From: Bacillota bacterium
GTDB taxonomy: Bacteria; Bacillota; Sulfobacillia; Sulfobacillales; Sulfobacillaceae
Length of the DNA stretch: 64,000 bases
Assembly (NCBI GenBank): GCA_026627385.1
Contig: JAPNUR010000008.1
Coordinates: 1-64,000 of the forward strand
Reading direction: 5' to 3'
Shown: positions 47,516 to 56,936 of the stretch, piece by piece
Layout of the letters: every line of letters begins with the position of its first letter
How positions within the stretch are numbered: position 1 is the first letter of the stretch
Program-made: the position numbers and the translations under genes
The notes under the pieces: model-generated
Told to the model about the DNA's origin: nothing
The model's database searches: none
What the model saw: the letters and a program-made list of their open reading frames with translations, nothing else

Positions 47516-48416
47516 TGAGATTCAAATTGCCCCCGCCCCGCGGGCTTGCGCGCGGGGCAGCGGTGGACCCCGGCGGCGCAAGCGGCGGCCTTAATCTTGC
47601 GGCGCGAGGACAGCTTTCGGCACGTGGCGCGCCTTTTGGGCGTGACCGACAGTCGGTGGTGGCGGCTCGTGGATCGCGGGGTGCCGACAGCCGACACCCC
47701 GTGGGGGAATCAACCGGGATCAGTCGGGATGAGCACAGCTTTCGGGGTCAGGATTTGCTCATCACCATCGCCCTGCACGCGCCGGATCGACGGTGGCTCG
47801 CCGGCGGTGCGGGCCCGGATTCGCCCGATGACCGTCGATCGCAAACGGACCTATGCCCGCGTGGCGCACCGGTGGTGTCCGCACGCCCAGGTCTTGGCGG
47901 ACCCGTTGCACCGCATTCAAGACGCCCATCGCCGCCTGGACGAGATGCGGCCCCTCGCACAGGCCGAAGCCCGGACGTCCATTCCGCGGTGGCCGCGGGT
48001 CACGGGCCACGAACACCTCGCGCCGCGCCAACAGGCCCCGTGAGCCGACATCCAGACCCGTTGGCCCGTATTGGGACAACGGTATCACCTCAAAGAAGAC
48101 TGGCGCGCGTTGTTTCGGGCCCAGACGCCCGCGGAGGCCCGGCAGACGTGGGAACGCGAGATTCTCAATGCAGAGGCTGGCGACCATGCCGCAGGCACGG
48201 CCTGGGCGCGGATGATCCGGCGGCAACGGCGCGAAATCCTCGGCCATGGGACATCGCCCCAGCGCTGGACCAACGGCCTGATCGAAGGCTATCACACCAA
48301 AATCAAGCCACGCAAACGGCTCAGCGACGGGTTCCGCTATCGGGACCGCTATCGGCGCACGATGTTTCTAGGCTTCCTGCCCCTCACGGCGATCCCACAA
48401 TGATTGACGTAGAGCC
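47516..48416 (+). mobile_element. ISL3-type insertion sequence, copy C (decayed)
   Basis: Transposase remnants read on the plus strand: an HTH-like segment (FRHVARLLGVTDSRWWRLVD), the first catalytic-Asp region (DEHSFRGQDLLITIALHAPD, other frame), a middle part (DPLHRIQDAHRRLDEMRPLA) and a C-terminus (TNGLIEGYHTKIKPRKRL, then RYRDRYRRTMFLGFL). Frame changes separate them, and the N-terminal zinc finger is absent. The right end is the inverted TGACGTAGAGCC finishing at 48416, two bases from the next gene's stop codon. Family from the terminal GGCTCT and the C-terminal motif. Confidence 0.8.
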
Positions 48417-48417
48417 C

Positions 48418-48759
48418 TCAATCCTCGAACGCTTCCACAACCCGGTAAAAATCAAGGAGGCGAAACGGCTTTGCCAGCCATTGAACGTGCTCCGGCAACT
48501 CGCCCTGGACTAACGGATCGCCCGACATAATGATCCACCGCGCAGCACGCGTCCGCTCGCACAGGCTCAAAATCGGCCCATCGGGTAGCGTCCAGTCAGC
48601 GACCACAACATTGGGACTCTCCGTCTCCGCATCGAGAGCCACCGTCATCTCCGATACCGAAGTAAAGGTGCGATAGTGCCATCCCGCCTCCCGGGCACAG
48701 CTCGACAGCATGGCCAGCATCGCCGGGTCGTCGTCGACAATCCACACGTTAAAACACAT
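48418..48759 (-). CDS. Stand-alone CheY-like receiver protein
   Basis: 113 aa, a single receiver domain. The acidic pocket DDD (about 9-11), phospho-acceptor Asp in VVVADWTLPDG (about 54) and Lys in LAKPFRLL (about 95-102) are present. No output domain. The gene ends two bases from the ISL3 end, so a C-terminal output domain could have been lost, but the receiver fold is complete. It is divergent from htrA. Confidence 0.75.
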   Translation of the reverse strand: MCFNVWIVDDDPAMLAMLSSCAREAGWHYRTFTSVSEMTVALDAETESPNVVVADWTLPDGPILSLCERTRAARWIIMSGDPLVQGELPEHVQWLAKPFRLLDFYRVVEAFED

Positions 48760-48933
48760 TCCCCACCATGCTCCCCGTATTCGCTAAGGCATGTATTCGT
48801 GACACTTAACCTTGTTTCCTTTCTGAGTTAGCGATACCAGGTGCGATTTTTCAAATCACGCCAGCTTTTGTAATCTATTCGTAACAAGTTCTGGCTACAC
48901 TACACGTAACAGCACGGGAGGGAGGAGGCCAGC

Positions 48934-50142
48934 ATGGCTAGTTTACATCGCACAGTTGCGGCAGCCATCGTGGGATTTGCGGTGGGCGCTGGCGCTGTGA
49001 GCGGCGGCATGTACGCGTACCATCAGCTCGACCCGACGGTTCAGGCGCAGCAAAACGCCTCCGCCAACATTCGTCAGTATGCCACGGTGTCTTCTGCCCC
49101 TGCCACCTTGCCATTAGGGCCGGACACCATTTCCAATGTCGTGCAGCGGGTGAGTCCGGCCGTCGTGAAAATCGTGGCCACCGTTAAGCAAAAGGTAAAC
49201 GTCAGCGATTCGCCGTTTTTTAATCCCTTTTTTGGCTCCATCTTCGGCGGGCAAGGGATCATGCCGGAAACGGAAGTGCAAACCGACATCGGCACGGGGT
49301 TCTTCTTTAACCCTCAAGGCTATATCCTAACCAACGACCACGTGATTTACGGAGCGAGCCAGATCCAAGTCTATGTCAAGGGGTACGCGAAACCCTTTAC
49401 CGCCAAGGTGGTGGGATCGGACTACCAAACCGACCTGGCCGTCTTGAAAATTTCGCCGCCAAAACCGATGCCGACATTAGTTTTAGGTAATTCCAACAAG
49501 ACGCCGGTAGGAGCCTGGGTGATTGCCATCGGAAACCCTTACGACCTTAACGATACCGTAACCGTTGGGGTGATTAGCGCCAAAGGGCGACCCTTGACGA
49601 TTGGTGCGCGCAACTACACCAACTTATTGCAAACGTCGGCGGCCATTAACCCCGGGAATAGCGGAGGGCCTTTATTAAACTTGGCGGGTCAGGTAATCGG
49701 CATTAACACCGCCGTCTCCACGCAAGGGCAGGGCATCGGCTTTGCCATTCCCACATCCACGGTCGACCAAATTCTTCCGCAGCTCATGCGCCAAGGTTAT
49801 GTTTCTCGGCCGTGGCTCGGCGTCTTCATTACCAACGACAGCGCCTCGCTCGACAAGGAGTACAATCTGGGCACCGCATCCGGGGTCGTCATCGTCTACG
49901 TCGAGCCGAATAGCCCAGCGAGTCGCGCCGGCCTTGTCGCGGGCGAAGTCATTACCGCCGTTAATGGCCGTCCGATGACCTCAGACAGCCAGCTTAAATC
50001 GTATATTGACAAGCAATCGGTGGGAACGCCGGTCACCTTGACGATCAACAATGGGGGCCATGTCATCACCAAAACTGTCACCTTGGGTCAGGAACCCAAC
50101 GGGCCCATCACCATGCCGTCATCGGTGCCCAGCTTGCCTTAA
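48934..50142 (+). CDS. htrA: HtrA/DegP-type serine protease with PDZ domain
   Basis: 402 aa. N-terminal membrane anchor (residues about 5-28), then a trypsin-like domain with the catalytic triad His (LTNDHVIYG, about 135), Asp (TDLAVLKI, about 167) and Ser (GNSGGPLLN, about 242), then a PDZ domain (about 290-385, PNSPASRAGLVAGEVITAVNG). Envelope quality control on the outer face of the membrane. Very strong ribosome site GGGAGGGAGGAGG before ATG 48934. Faces away from the receiver gene. Confidence 0.94.
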   Translation: MASLHRTVAAAIVGFAVGAGAVSGGMYAYHQLDPTVQAQQNASANIRQYATVSSAPATLPLGPDTISNVVQRVSPAVVKIVATVKQKVNVSDSPFFNPFFGSIFGGQGIMPETEVQTDIGTGFFFNPQGYILTNDHVIYGASQIQVYVKGYAKPFTAKVVGSDYQTDLAVLKISPPKPMPTLVLGNSNKTPVGAWVIAIGNPYDLNDTVTVGVISAKGRPLTIGARNYTNLLQTSAAINPGNSGGPLLNLAGQVIGINTAVSTQGQGIGFAIPTSTVDQILPQLMRQGYVSRPWLGVFITNDSASLDKEYNLGTASGVVIVYVEPNSPASRAGLVAGEVITAVNGRPMTSDSQLKSYIDKQSVGTPVTLTINNGGHVITKTVTLGQEPNGPITMPSSVPSLP

Positions 50143-50148
50143 CCGTTC

Positions 50149-50181
50149 AGAACCTTCTGAAGTGAGGCTTCAGAAGGTTCT
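50149..50181. terminator. Bidirectional hairpin between convergent htrA and GNAT genes
   Basis: A perfect 14-bp stem AGAACCTTCTGAAG/CTTCAGAAGGTTCT with a 5-nt loop lies 6 bp after the htrA stop and 13 bp after the convergent GNAT stop. T-tracts are poor on both sides, so termination may be partial. Confidence 0.65.
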
Positions 50182-50194
50182 CCCCTTGCTGGGG

Positions 50195-50650
50195 TTAATC
50201 TAAGGATCGTTCCATTTCATAACGCATCACTTCGTAACCCATGCGCTGATAGAGGCGCACGGCGTCGCTGTTGTCCCGCGTCACGTACAGCCGCGCCGTC
50301 TTTAGCCCTTGCTTTTTGATAAATTCCTCGGCTGCCTGCATCAGCCAAGCGCCGTAGCCTTGCCGGCGGTAGGCCGGCTTTAAATATACTTGGTCGATGG
50401 ACCCATAGGCGCCTTGCAAATCCATGCGAATAGCAACCCAGACAAACCCGGCCACGACACCGTCGTCGTCAAGGATAAAAATGCCGTTTTCCATGGGCCG
50501 CCGCCCCGCCACGCGGAGCCGTTGCGCCTGGTCGGCTAAAAACACCGGCGTGCACACAAAGCGGGGGAAATTGATTTCATAGAGGTCACATTGCGCATCC
50601 AACAGTGCGCGGAAGTCCTGTTGTGGCCGATAGGCCCGAATGTGCAACAC
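50195..50650 (-). CDS. GNAT-family N-acetyltransferase
   Basis: 151 aa, one GNAT domain. The acetyl-CoA-binding motif A appears as YLKPAYRRQGYGAWLMQAAEE (about 90-110), followed by VTRDNSDAVRLYQRMGYE, the usual motif B. The substrate is unknown; could act on small amines or protein N-termini. Confidence 0.85.
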   Translation of the reverse strand: MLHIRAYRPQQDFRALLDAQCDLYEINFPRFVCTPVFLADQAQRLRVAGRRPMENGIFILDDDGVVAGFVWVAIRMDLQGAYGSIDQVYLKPAYRRQGYGAWLMQAAEEFIKKQGLKTARLYVTRDNSDAVRLYQRMGYEVMRYEMERSLD

Positions 50651-50735
50651 CCTAGCCTCCTTCGTCTGTCTCCTCCATTTTACAATGCAAGGAACCTGGC
50701 GAATAGTTGGCTAGGGTGCGCAAGATCCCTCTGAA

Positions 50736-52115
50736 TTAACGCGGCTTAGTTTCCGGGCGGCCGAGGATCCAATAAAGCGCCCCTGCCACCAGAAAGCTGA
50801 CGTAGTAGGAAATATCGCCCAAGTGGCCGTAACGCGCGGCGATCGGCCCCACATAAAGCGCCTGGTTGAAAAACGGAATCGACACCACGATGGCCACCGC
50901 CCAAGCCCAAAATCCCCGGCGGACGAGGCGCCGCGGATCGTAAAATAACGCCGTCGGGTACTGGCCGCGATGAATGACAAAAAAGTCCACCAGCACGACC
51001 GCTGTCCACGGCGCCAACCAATAGCCCAGCAAAAACAAGAAGTTTTCAAAATCAATGTAGTACGACTGGTGACCAATGTAGGCCACAATCGCGCCCACAA
51101 GTCCCACCGCCACCGCTGCCACCCATCGTTTAATCGGCACGTTAATGACCAACGCTGACAATGACCCGGAATAGATATTGAGCACATTCGCCGTAATGGT
51201 GCCAAAAATGACCGCCAAGAGCGCCAGATCAATCAGCCAATGGGGGTGAATGCCGGTCAACAAGGTAATGGGATTGCCATTGGCCGCCTTAGGAAACACC
51301 GTCGCCAGCGCCACACCGACCAGCTCAAGCCACAAAGCGGCTACAAAATTGGCGCCTGCGGCATTGATGAACACCGCTTGTGGGGCGGTGGTGCGCGGCA
51401 GATAGCGGGTGTAATCGGAGCCAAAAACAGTCCATCCTAGTAAATAAGAAAAGGCCAGACCAACGGCTTCAATCATGCCGCCACTAAGCCCCGCGTATTG
51501 TCCCAGGGGTGCATGCCCGTTAAAGGGCAACGCGTAGTGGGCGTGAGAAAAAGCGAAGATCGACACGCCAATGAAGACCAGGGTTAAGAGGCCCGCCATG
51601 ATCCGTTCTACCGCGTGAATCATATTATAGCCGTAAACGGCAATGACAATCTGGGCCAGAGCCATCACCCCCAGCCCCACCCCAAAGTTCGTCCCCAACA
51701 AGGTCGTAAAAGCAAAGGTGCCCAACACGGTGTTGACCGCAAACCACAGCGCTCCTGCGACTAAATTAAACGCGCCGGGTAAAAAGTTGCCCAAAAATCC
51801 AAAAGGGGCCCGCGAATGCACCATTTGCGGCACTCCTAGGCGAGGGCCAAAGGTGGACACCAGTCCTAATACCGTGGCGCCCAAAAGATTTCCCACCACG
51901 AGGCCAAGAGCTGCCTGCCAGAAATTGAGGCCAAACAGCCCCACCGCCGCCACACCCGTCGTCAATGTCGCCAGTTCCACGTTGGCGCCAAACCAGAGGG
52001 TAAAAATGGACGAGACGCGCCCATGCCGCTCCGACTCTTCGATATGCTCGATCCCAATGGGTTCTATCTGCGCGACCTCATCGCCGTAACGCACTTGGCC
52101 TTGATCTGCCGCCAT
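50736..52115 (-). CDS. NCS1-family permease (cytosine/purine/allantoin type)
   Basis: 459 aa, about 12 membrane segments. The N-terminus (EPIGIEHIEESERHG then FTLWFGANVELATLTTG) is typical of cytosine/purine symporters of the NCS1 family, as is GWTVFGSDYTRYLPRTT around segment 6. Substrate not determined; uracil or cytosine would fit with upp elsewhere in the window. ATG 52115 with AAAGGAGG 5 nt upstream; the frame is open to 52166 but that part lacks a ribosome site. Divergent from the phosphomannomutase gene. Confidence 0.88.
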   Translation of the reverse strand: MAADQGQVRYGDEVAQIEPIGIEHIEESERHGRVSSIFTLWFGANVELATLTTGVAAVGLFGLNFWQAALGLVVGNLLGATVLGLVSTFGPRLGVPQMVHSRAPFGFLGNFLPGAFNLVAGALWFAVNTVLGTFAFTTLLGTNFGVGLGVMALAQIVIAVYGYNMIHAVERIMAGLLTLVFIGVSIFAFSHAHYALPFNGHAPLGQYAGLSGGMIEAVGLAFSYLLGWTVFGSDYTRYLPRTTAPQAVFINAAGANFVAALWLELVGVALATVFPKAANGNPITLLTGIHPHWLIDLALLAVIFGTITANVLNIYSGSLSALVINVPIKRWVAAVAVGLVGAIVAYIGHQSYYIDFENFLFLLGYWLAPWTAVVLVDFFVIHRGQYPTALFYDPRRLVRRGFWAWAVAIVVSIPFFNQALYVGPIAARYGHLGDISYYVSFLVAGALYWILGRPETKPR

Positions 52116-52229
52116 GACTGCCTCCTTTGGTAGGTGTTCAAGCAATGTCCCCAGAAACTCGAACAATGCAACCCGATCTTAGTCGATTTTGTTCGGAAGA
52201 TCTACCATGTGGTCCTTAGTGTGGACTTT

Positions 52230-52259
52230 TTGACTCCAGTCATCCGGAAGGACTACATT
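52230..52259 (+). promoter_or_regulatory. Candidate promoter of the phosphomannomutase gene
   Basis: TTGACT (52230-52235), 18-nt spacer, TACATT (52254-52259), about 60 nt before the start codon. Confidence 0.5.
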
Positions 52260-52320
52260 CGCCAAGCAAAAAAGCGGTATTATTTGCGCTATAGCATGTT
52301 TGTAAAGGAAAGGCGGGTTT

Positions 52321-53712
52321 TTGGTGAACGCAACAGTATTTCGGGAATACGACATCCGTGGACGAGTCGACATCGACATGACGCGCGACGATGTGGTTCG
52401 CCTGGGTCAGGCCTTTGGGACATATTTAGGCGAACGACAGGTGAAAGAAGCGTTACTCGGTTGGGACAGCCGCTCGTCATCGCCCACCTACCGCGATGCG
52501 ATGGCCGAAGGGCTCATGGCGACGGGCATTCACGTCATCGAAATTGGCGAGGTCACAACCCCGATTTTTTATTTTGCCCGCGTGCACTTGGGCCAAGAAG
52601 CCGGGGTCATGATTACCGCCAGTCATAACCCGAGTGAATACAATGGGTTCAAGCTGGCCTACGGCAAGTCCACGATTTACGGTGAAGAGATTCAGACGGT
52701 GCGGCGCATCATGGAACGCGGCGTGTTTCGCCAAGGACGCGGCTCTCGCTCCGAGGCCAATCCTGTTCCGCAATATTTGACCATGCTCAAAGAAAAAATT
52801 CGCCTCGGCCCCCGGCGCCTAAAGGTGGTCGTCGACTGTGGCAACGGGACCCCTAGCCTTTTTGCCATGGATGTGATGAAAGCGTTTGGGGTGGACGCGA
52901 TTCCCCTTTATTGCACGCCAGACCCCACTTTCCCCCATCACCACCCGGATCCGGTCGTCGCGAAAAATCTGGTAGACTTAATCAAAGCAGTGAAAACCGA
53001 ACGGGCAGACCTCGGCGTGGCCTTCGACGGCGACGGCGATCGCATTGGGGTCGTGGATGAACAGGGCCAGATTATCTGGGGAGACCGGCTCATGATTCTT
53101 TACTGGCGAGAAATCGCCAAAAAATATCCTGGCACGCCCGCCATCATCGAGGTCAAATGCTCCCAAACATTGTACGACGAAGTTGAACGGCTTGGTGCCA
53201 AACCGCTCTTTTACAAAACCGGTCACTCCCTGATTAAGGCCAAGATGCGAGAGCTCAACGCCGTCTTTACCGGGGAAATGTCGGGACACATGTTTTTTGC
53301 CGACGAATACTACGGATTTGACGATGCCTTCTACGCCGCGGGACGGCTGTTCCGCATTCTCTCCCAGACTGACTTGCCACTGTCGGCTCTGCTCCAAGAC
53401 GTGCCCGTCCTGCCCAGCACCCCGGAGGTGCGCATTGATTGCCCCGACGAACAAAAGCAGGCGGTCGTCGCCCGCGTTACCGAGCATTTTCGCGCCATGC
53501 CAAACGTCAAGGTGGTCGACGTCGACGGAGTCCGCGTGGTCTTCCCCTGGGGCTGGGGGTTGGTCCGCGCCTCGAATACCCAGCCAGCCCTAGTGGCCCG
53601 AGCCGAGGCCGATAGTCCCGAACATCTCCACCACATCACCCAGGCATTGGCCGCGATCTTGAGTGAATTTCCGTTCCTAGGCCCCATTGACTGGACTGGC
53701 GGCGCATCGTAA
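52321..53712 (+). CDS. Phosphomannomutase / phosphoglucomutase
   Basis: 463 aa, four-domain alpha-D-phosphohexomutase. Active-site phospho-Ser loop TASHNPSEYNG (about 99-109), metal loop DGDGDRIG (about 238-245), sugar loop GEMSGHMFF (about 318-326) and C-terminal phosphate loop RASNTQPALV. The GEMSGHMFF loop suits the ManB/AlgC group acting on mannose and/or glucose phosphates. Start TTG 52321 or GTG 52324 after GGAAAGG. It could supply mannose 1-phosphate for the mannosyltransferases at 59.9-61.8 kb. Confidence 0.93.
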   Translation: MVNATVFREYDIRGRVDIDMTRDDVVRLGQAFGTYLGERQVKEALLGWDSRSSSPTYRDAMAEGLMATGIHVIEIGEVTTPIFYFARVHLGQEAGVMITASHNPSEYNGFKLAYGKSTIYGEEIQTVRRIMERGVFRQGRGSRSEANPVPQYLTMLKEKIRLGPRRLKVVVDCGNGTPSLFAMDVMKAFGVDAIPLYCTPDPTFPHHHPDPVVAKNLVDLIKAVKTERADLGVAFDGDGDRIGVVDEQGQIIWGDRLMILYWREIAKKYPGTPAIIEVKCSQTLYDEVERLGAKPLFYKTGHSLIKAKMRELNAVFTGEMSGHMFFADEYYGFDDAFYAAGRLFRILSQTDLPLSALLQDVPVLPSTPEVRIDCPDEQKQAVVARVTEHFRAMPNVKVVDVDGVRVVFPWGWGLVRASNTQPALVARAEADSPEHLHHITQALAAILSEFPFLGPIDWTGGAS

Positions 53713-53729
53713 AGCAAGCGAGGACAGAG

Positions 53730-54602
53730 ATGGCCCATCAACATGCCGAGACGATAGATCCCTTTGTGCCTGCTCTCGTGGTCACCGGAGCCTTAGTGCT
53801 CATCAAGGTGGTCGGGGCTATTCTCGCCCACAGTCTGGCGTTAGCCGCTGATGCAGTGCATTCGCTGGGTGATACCGGGGCCTTAGCCTTGGCCCTCTAC
53901 GCCGACCGTCAAAAGCGGCGGCCGCCAACCTTGCAGTTCACTTTCGGCTGGGGCCGGGTGGAAGTGCTGGTGGCCCTCCTCAACGCCCTGGTGCTGTGGA
54001 TCATCGCGGGAGGATTGGCCACCGAGGCAATCCGTGACTGGATTCATCCCCCGACCGCTGATTCGGGTTTGATGCTGGTGGTCGCGGCCTTAGGGATGGG
54101 GGTAAATTTCGCTTTACTGCGACGCGTGCATCGCGAACATGACCTAAATCAGCAGGCTACGTGGTGGCATCTTCTGTCGGACATCCTCAGTAGTCTCAGT
54201 GTGCTGGTGGCCGCCCTGGTGTTAATGTTGACCGGCTGGCGTGCAGCCAACGCCGCCGCCACCCTGGTCATTGCGGTCCTGATTGTCGTGAGCGCTTGGG
54301 GGGTCATTCGAGAAGCGGTCGGGGTGTTGCTCGAAGCAACCCCACACGACATCGCGGTAGACCGCTTAATTCTCGATATGGAATCGGTGCCCGGGGTTCA
54401 TCGCGTCCACGATCTGCACCTATGGGCCATTGGCAGCCATCAATGGGCTTTATCGTGTCACGTCTCCCTCAACGAGGCCGAGAACGTGTCGCCGCAAACC
54501 ATCTTATGCGAGCTACACGATCGCATTCAGGCATACGGGGTCCAGCACACCACCATCCAACTGGAAACAGCCGACGAAGGGCATCCGGAACCCGCTTGGT
54601 AA
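53730..54602 (+). CDS. Cation diffusion facilitator (CDF) metal exporter
   Basis: 290 aa, six membrane helices and a C-terminal cytosolic domain (about 205-285). The metal sites in helices 2 and 5 read AADAVHSLGD and HLLSDILSS, i.e. HxxxD and HxxxD, as in zinc-selective CDF proteins. Metal: Zn2+ most likely; Mn2+ or Fe2+ possible. ATG 53730 is 17 bp after the mutase stop with GAGGAC before it, so the two genes may be cotranscribed. Confidence 0.9.
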   Translation: MAHQHAETIDPFVPALVVTGALVLIKVVGAILAHSLALAADAVHSLGDTGALALALYADRQKRRPPTLQFTFGWGRVEVLVALLNALVLWIIAGGLATEAIRDWIHPPTADSGLMLVVAALGMGVNFALLRRVHREHDLNQQATWWHLLSDILSSLSVLVAALVLMLTGWRAANAAATLVIAVLIVVSAWGVIREAVGVLLEATPHDIAVDRLILDMESVPGVHRVHDLHLWAIGSHQWALSCHVSLNEAENVSPQTILCELHDRIQAYGVQHTTIQLETADEGHPEPAW

Positions 54603-54668
54603 AAACGCGCGCGCTCATGGAGGATTTTAGGCCACGAAGCCGAAACCGATAGCGTAAGAGGGATCCTT

Positions 54669-56141
54669 ATGCGCGTGCGCCTCTTCTTCAAATGGCTCGT
54701 CCCAGGGGTGAGCGCCGGGCTCTTGGCATATCTGGCGGTCATCATCTGGGCAAACGCCATGATGCGGCTTGTCGCCCCCCACGCGGTCAAACCGTGGGGC
54801 ATAGCGACACTTGTCCTCACAGGGCTCTTAGTGGTCGAAACCCTGGCGTTGGGGATGCGGCGCCTTTGGCCGCTGGCCATGGGGACAACACTGGGGCTGG
54901 GGCTGGAATGGTTGCCGCGCGCCCTGCCGGCCGCTGGTGTCCTCATTTTGGGAGCTCTTTTCTTTACATGGTGGACGGTTCAGCGGCATCAAACACAGAT
55001 CGGGCGCACGCGAGGCGTCCCGCGACCCGTGCGCCTCACCGTTCAGGAACGCTTTTTGCACTTGCACGTGTTAGGCCCCACGGGATCGGGTAAGTCTTCC
55101 TCCGTCTTAATGCCGCTCATCGGCCAGGATCTCCGCCATCGCTACGGGATCTTGGTGATAGAGCCGAAGGACGATCTTACCGAGGCGGCCTACCGCCAGG
55201 CATTGGCATGCGGACGGCGGGTCATCCGCTTCAATCCCCTGGATCCGGACTGCCCGCATTATAACCCCTTGGCCGGATCGCCCGACGGGGCCGCCGAAGG
55301 CATTGCGACCGCCTTGGCCCAACTCGGAGACGCTGGCCACCCTTATTATCAAATGGCCTCGCGCATTCAGTTGCTCTACAGCGTGCGCGCCCTAAAAGGA
55401 GCATTGGGCGACCAGGCGGATCTCGGCGCGTTGCTCACATTCTTACGCGATCTGCGGTGGCAAAAGGAGATCGTCTTCAGCCTTGACGACGCCTCCGTGC
55501 GCCAATACTTTCAAGAACAATGGGCGCGCAGCGCCAGCCAAAGCCGCGAGGAACGCCAAGGCCTGATTTATCGACTGGAACTCTTGTGGGCCAACTCCGC
55601 CTTGTCCCGGACGCTCAAAGCCCCCCACGATTTTGTGTGGGACGACGTATTAGCCGAATCCTGGGTGGTCCTCGCCTCGTTGTCGCTGGCCGAGTTGGGG
55701 CAATCAGCCCGCGCATTGGGCATCCTCCTATGGCACGGCTTGGCGCAAGCCACCTACCGTCGGCGTCCTAACGAAGCCCATCCCCCCTTCTTTGTCTACC
55801 TAGATGAGTTTCAGGAATGGGTATCCGATGATCTCTCCCACTTTTTAGCCCTGGCGCGGGGGTATAGGGTCGGTCTCACATTAGCCCATCAAGATCTGGG
55901 ACAACTCAATCCCCCGCTCGTCGAGGCGGTGCTCGCGAATGCCCGCCAGCGGGTGATTTTGCCCGGTACCGCGGCATCGGATGTCGCCCGTTTTCAAGAA
56001 AGCTTCGCCCCTTATCGCCTTGCCGTACCCCTGCGCTATTTGTCGCAAGGGCTCGCCGTCGTGCAACTGACCCAGCGCGGTCGCCTGAGACCTCCCGTCA
56101 TTGTGCGGCTCCCCTACTTTCCGCTCGGAGGTGCCCGATGA
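54669..56141 (+). CDS. VirD4/TraG-like membrane ATPase
   Basis: 490 aa. Three to four membrane helices in the first 105 residues, then a RecA/FtsK-like ATPase: Walker A GPTGSGKSSSV (about 138-148), EPKDDLT, and Walker B FVYLDEFQEW (about 376-385), followed by LTLAHQDLGQL, the sensor region seen in type IV coupling proteins. It resembles VirD4/TraG coupling ATPases that deliver DNA to a conjugation channel, but no relaxase or type IV channel genes lie nearby. GAGGG before ATG 54669. It overlaps the next gene by ATGA. Confidence 0.85.
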   Translation: MRVRLFFKWLVPGVSAGLLAYLAVIIWANAMMRLVAPHAVKPWGIATLVLTGLLVVETLALGMRRLWPLAMGTTLGLGLEWLPRALPAAGVLILGALFFTWWTVQRHQTQIGRTRGVPRPVRLTVQERFLHLHVLGPTGSGKSSSVLMPLIGQDLRHRYGILVIEPKDDLTEAAYRQALACGRRVIRFNPLDPDCPHYNPLAGSPDGAAEGIATALAQLGDAGHPYYQMASRIQLLYSVRALKGALGDQADLGALLTFLRDLRWQKEIVFSLDDASVRQYFQEQWARSASQSREERQGLIYRLELLWANSALSRTLKAPHDFVWDDVLAESWVVLASLSLAELGQSARALGILLWHGLAQATYRRRPNEAHPPFFVYLDEFQEWVSDDLSHFLALARGYRVGLTLAHQDLGQLNPPLVEAVLANARQRVILPGTAASDVARFQESFAPYRLAVPLRYLSQGLAVVQLTQRGRLRPPVIVRLPYFPLGGAR

Positions 56142-56908
56142 TCCCGACCATTGACGACGTGTTGGCCACGACGGGCTACATCAGCGAAGAACAACTCTGG
56201 CGCTATTACCATCTCCGTCCCCATCAGCTGCGTTGGACGCCGGCGATGCTATGGCACCAGCATGCCTTGTGGGATGTCAAGCAATTTCGGGGGGGACACC
56301 GGTGTCGCCACTTAGCACTGCTGACCGAAATTTACTTAACCCTTGCCGCTGAGCACATGCGAGTGACTCTCCCCGGACCGCAGCTGCCCCTTGGGGCAGT
56401 GCCCGACGCCCAGCTAATCATCCCCGGCGTTTCTCGGCCCATTCTGCTGGAAGCTGATACCGGCAAAGAAACCAAACGCCAGTGGCATGAAAAACTCGAC
56501 CGGTACCGCGGCACCGGGCAGGAGTATTACTTATGGGTGGTGGCCATGGGCCGCGAACGCCGTCTCACCCAACTTCATCAGTGGCTTGAGCGTCGCGCCC
56601 CGTTACCCTGGCAACTCTCGTCCGCACACGCCATCGTCTTGGACCGTTCAGGCTGGCAGGCCCCGTCGTTCCGCGCAGACCCCGTGTCGGGAGACAGTCA
56701 AGCGCAGCCGCGCGTGTGCTACATCCTCGACGGCCACAAGCTGACGAACAGCGAAGCCTACGACGCGTTAGCACGAGGCCAAGTCGCCGAATATGCTGAA
56801 GAACGCCGCCATCAAACGATCATCCATTACCTGCGCCCGCTCACACCCTTAAAAGTTTTTCCACCATTCGGCAGGAATTCGTCGAAAACACCGCGAATTT
56901 TAGGGTAA
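56138..56908 (+). CDS. Replication-relaxation family protein
   Basis: 256 aa. The N-terminal part has a winged-helix-like segment (GYISEEQLWRYYHLRPHQLR). The core PDAQLIIPG...LLEADTGKET...EKLDRY is the hallmark of the replication-relaxation family, with nuclease-like acidic residues (LEADTG). Members occur on plasmids and integrative elements next to TraG/VirD4-like ATPases; the biochemical role is not established. Translationally coupled to the ATPase gene (ATGA overlap), so the two products probably act together. Confidence 0.8.
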   Translation: MIPTIDDVLATTGYISEEQLWRYYHLRPHQLRWTPAMLWHQHALWDVKQFRGGHRCRHLALLTEIYLTLAAEHMRVTLPGPQLPLGAVPDAQLIIPGVSRPILLEADTGKETKRQWHEKLDRYRGTGQEYYLWVVAMGRERRLTQLHQWLERRAPLPWQLSSAHAIVLDRSGWQAPSFRADPVSGDSQAQPRVCYILDGHKLTNSEAYDALARGQVAEYAEERRHQTIIHYLRPLTPLKVFPPFGRNSSKTPRILG

Positions 56909-56936
56909 AGTGTCGGTTGCAAGATGGAGGATAATC

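Noticed and set aside
47515-48513. Plus-strand frame of 332 codons as an intact gene
   Set aside because: It runs through the decayed transposase in the wrong frame for most of its length and continues past the IS end into the receiver gene on the other strand.
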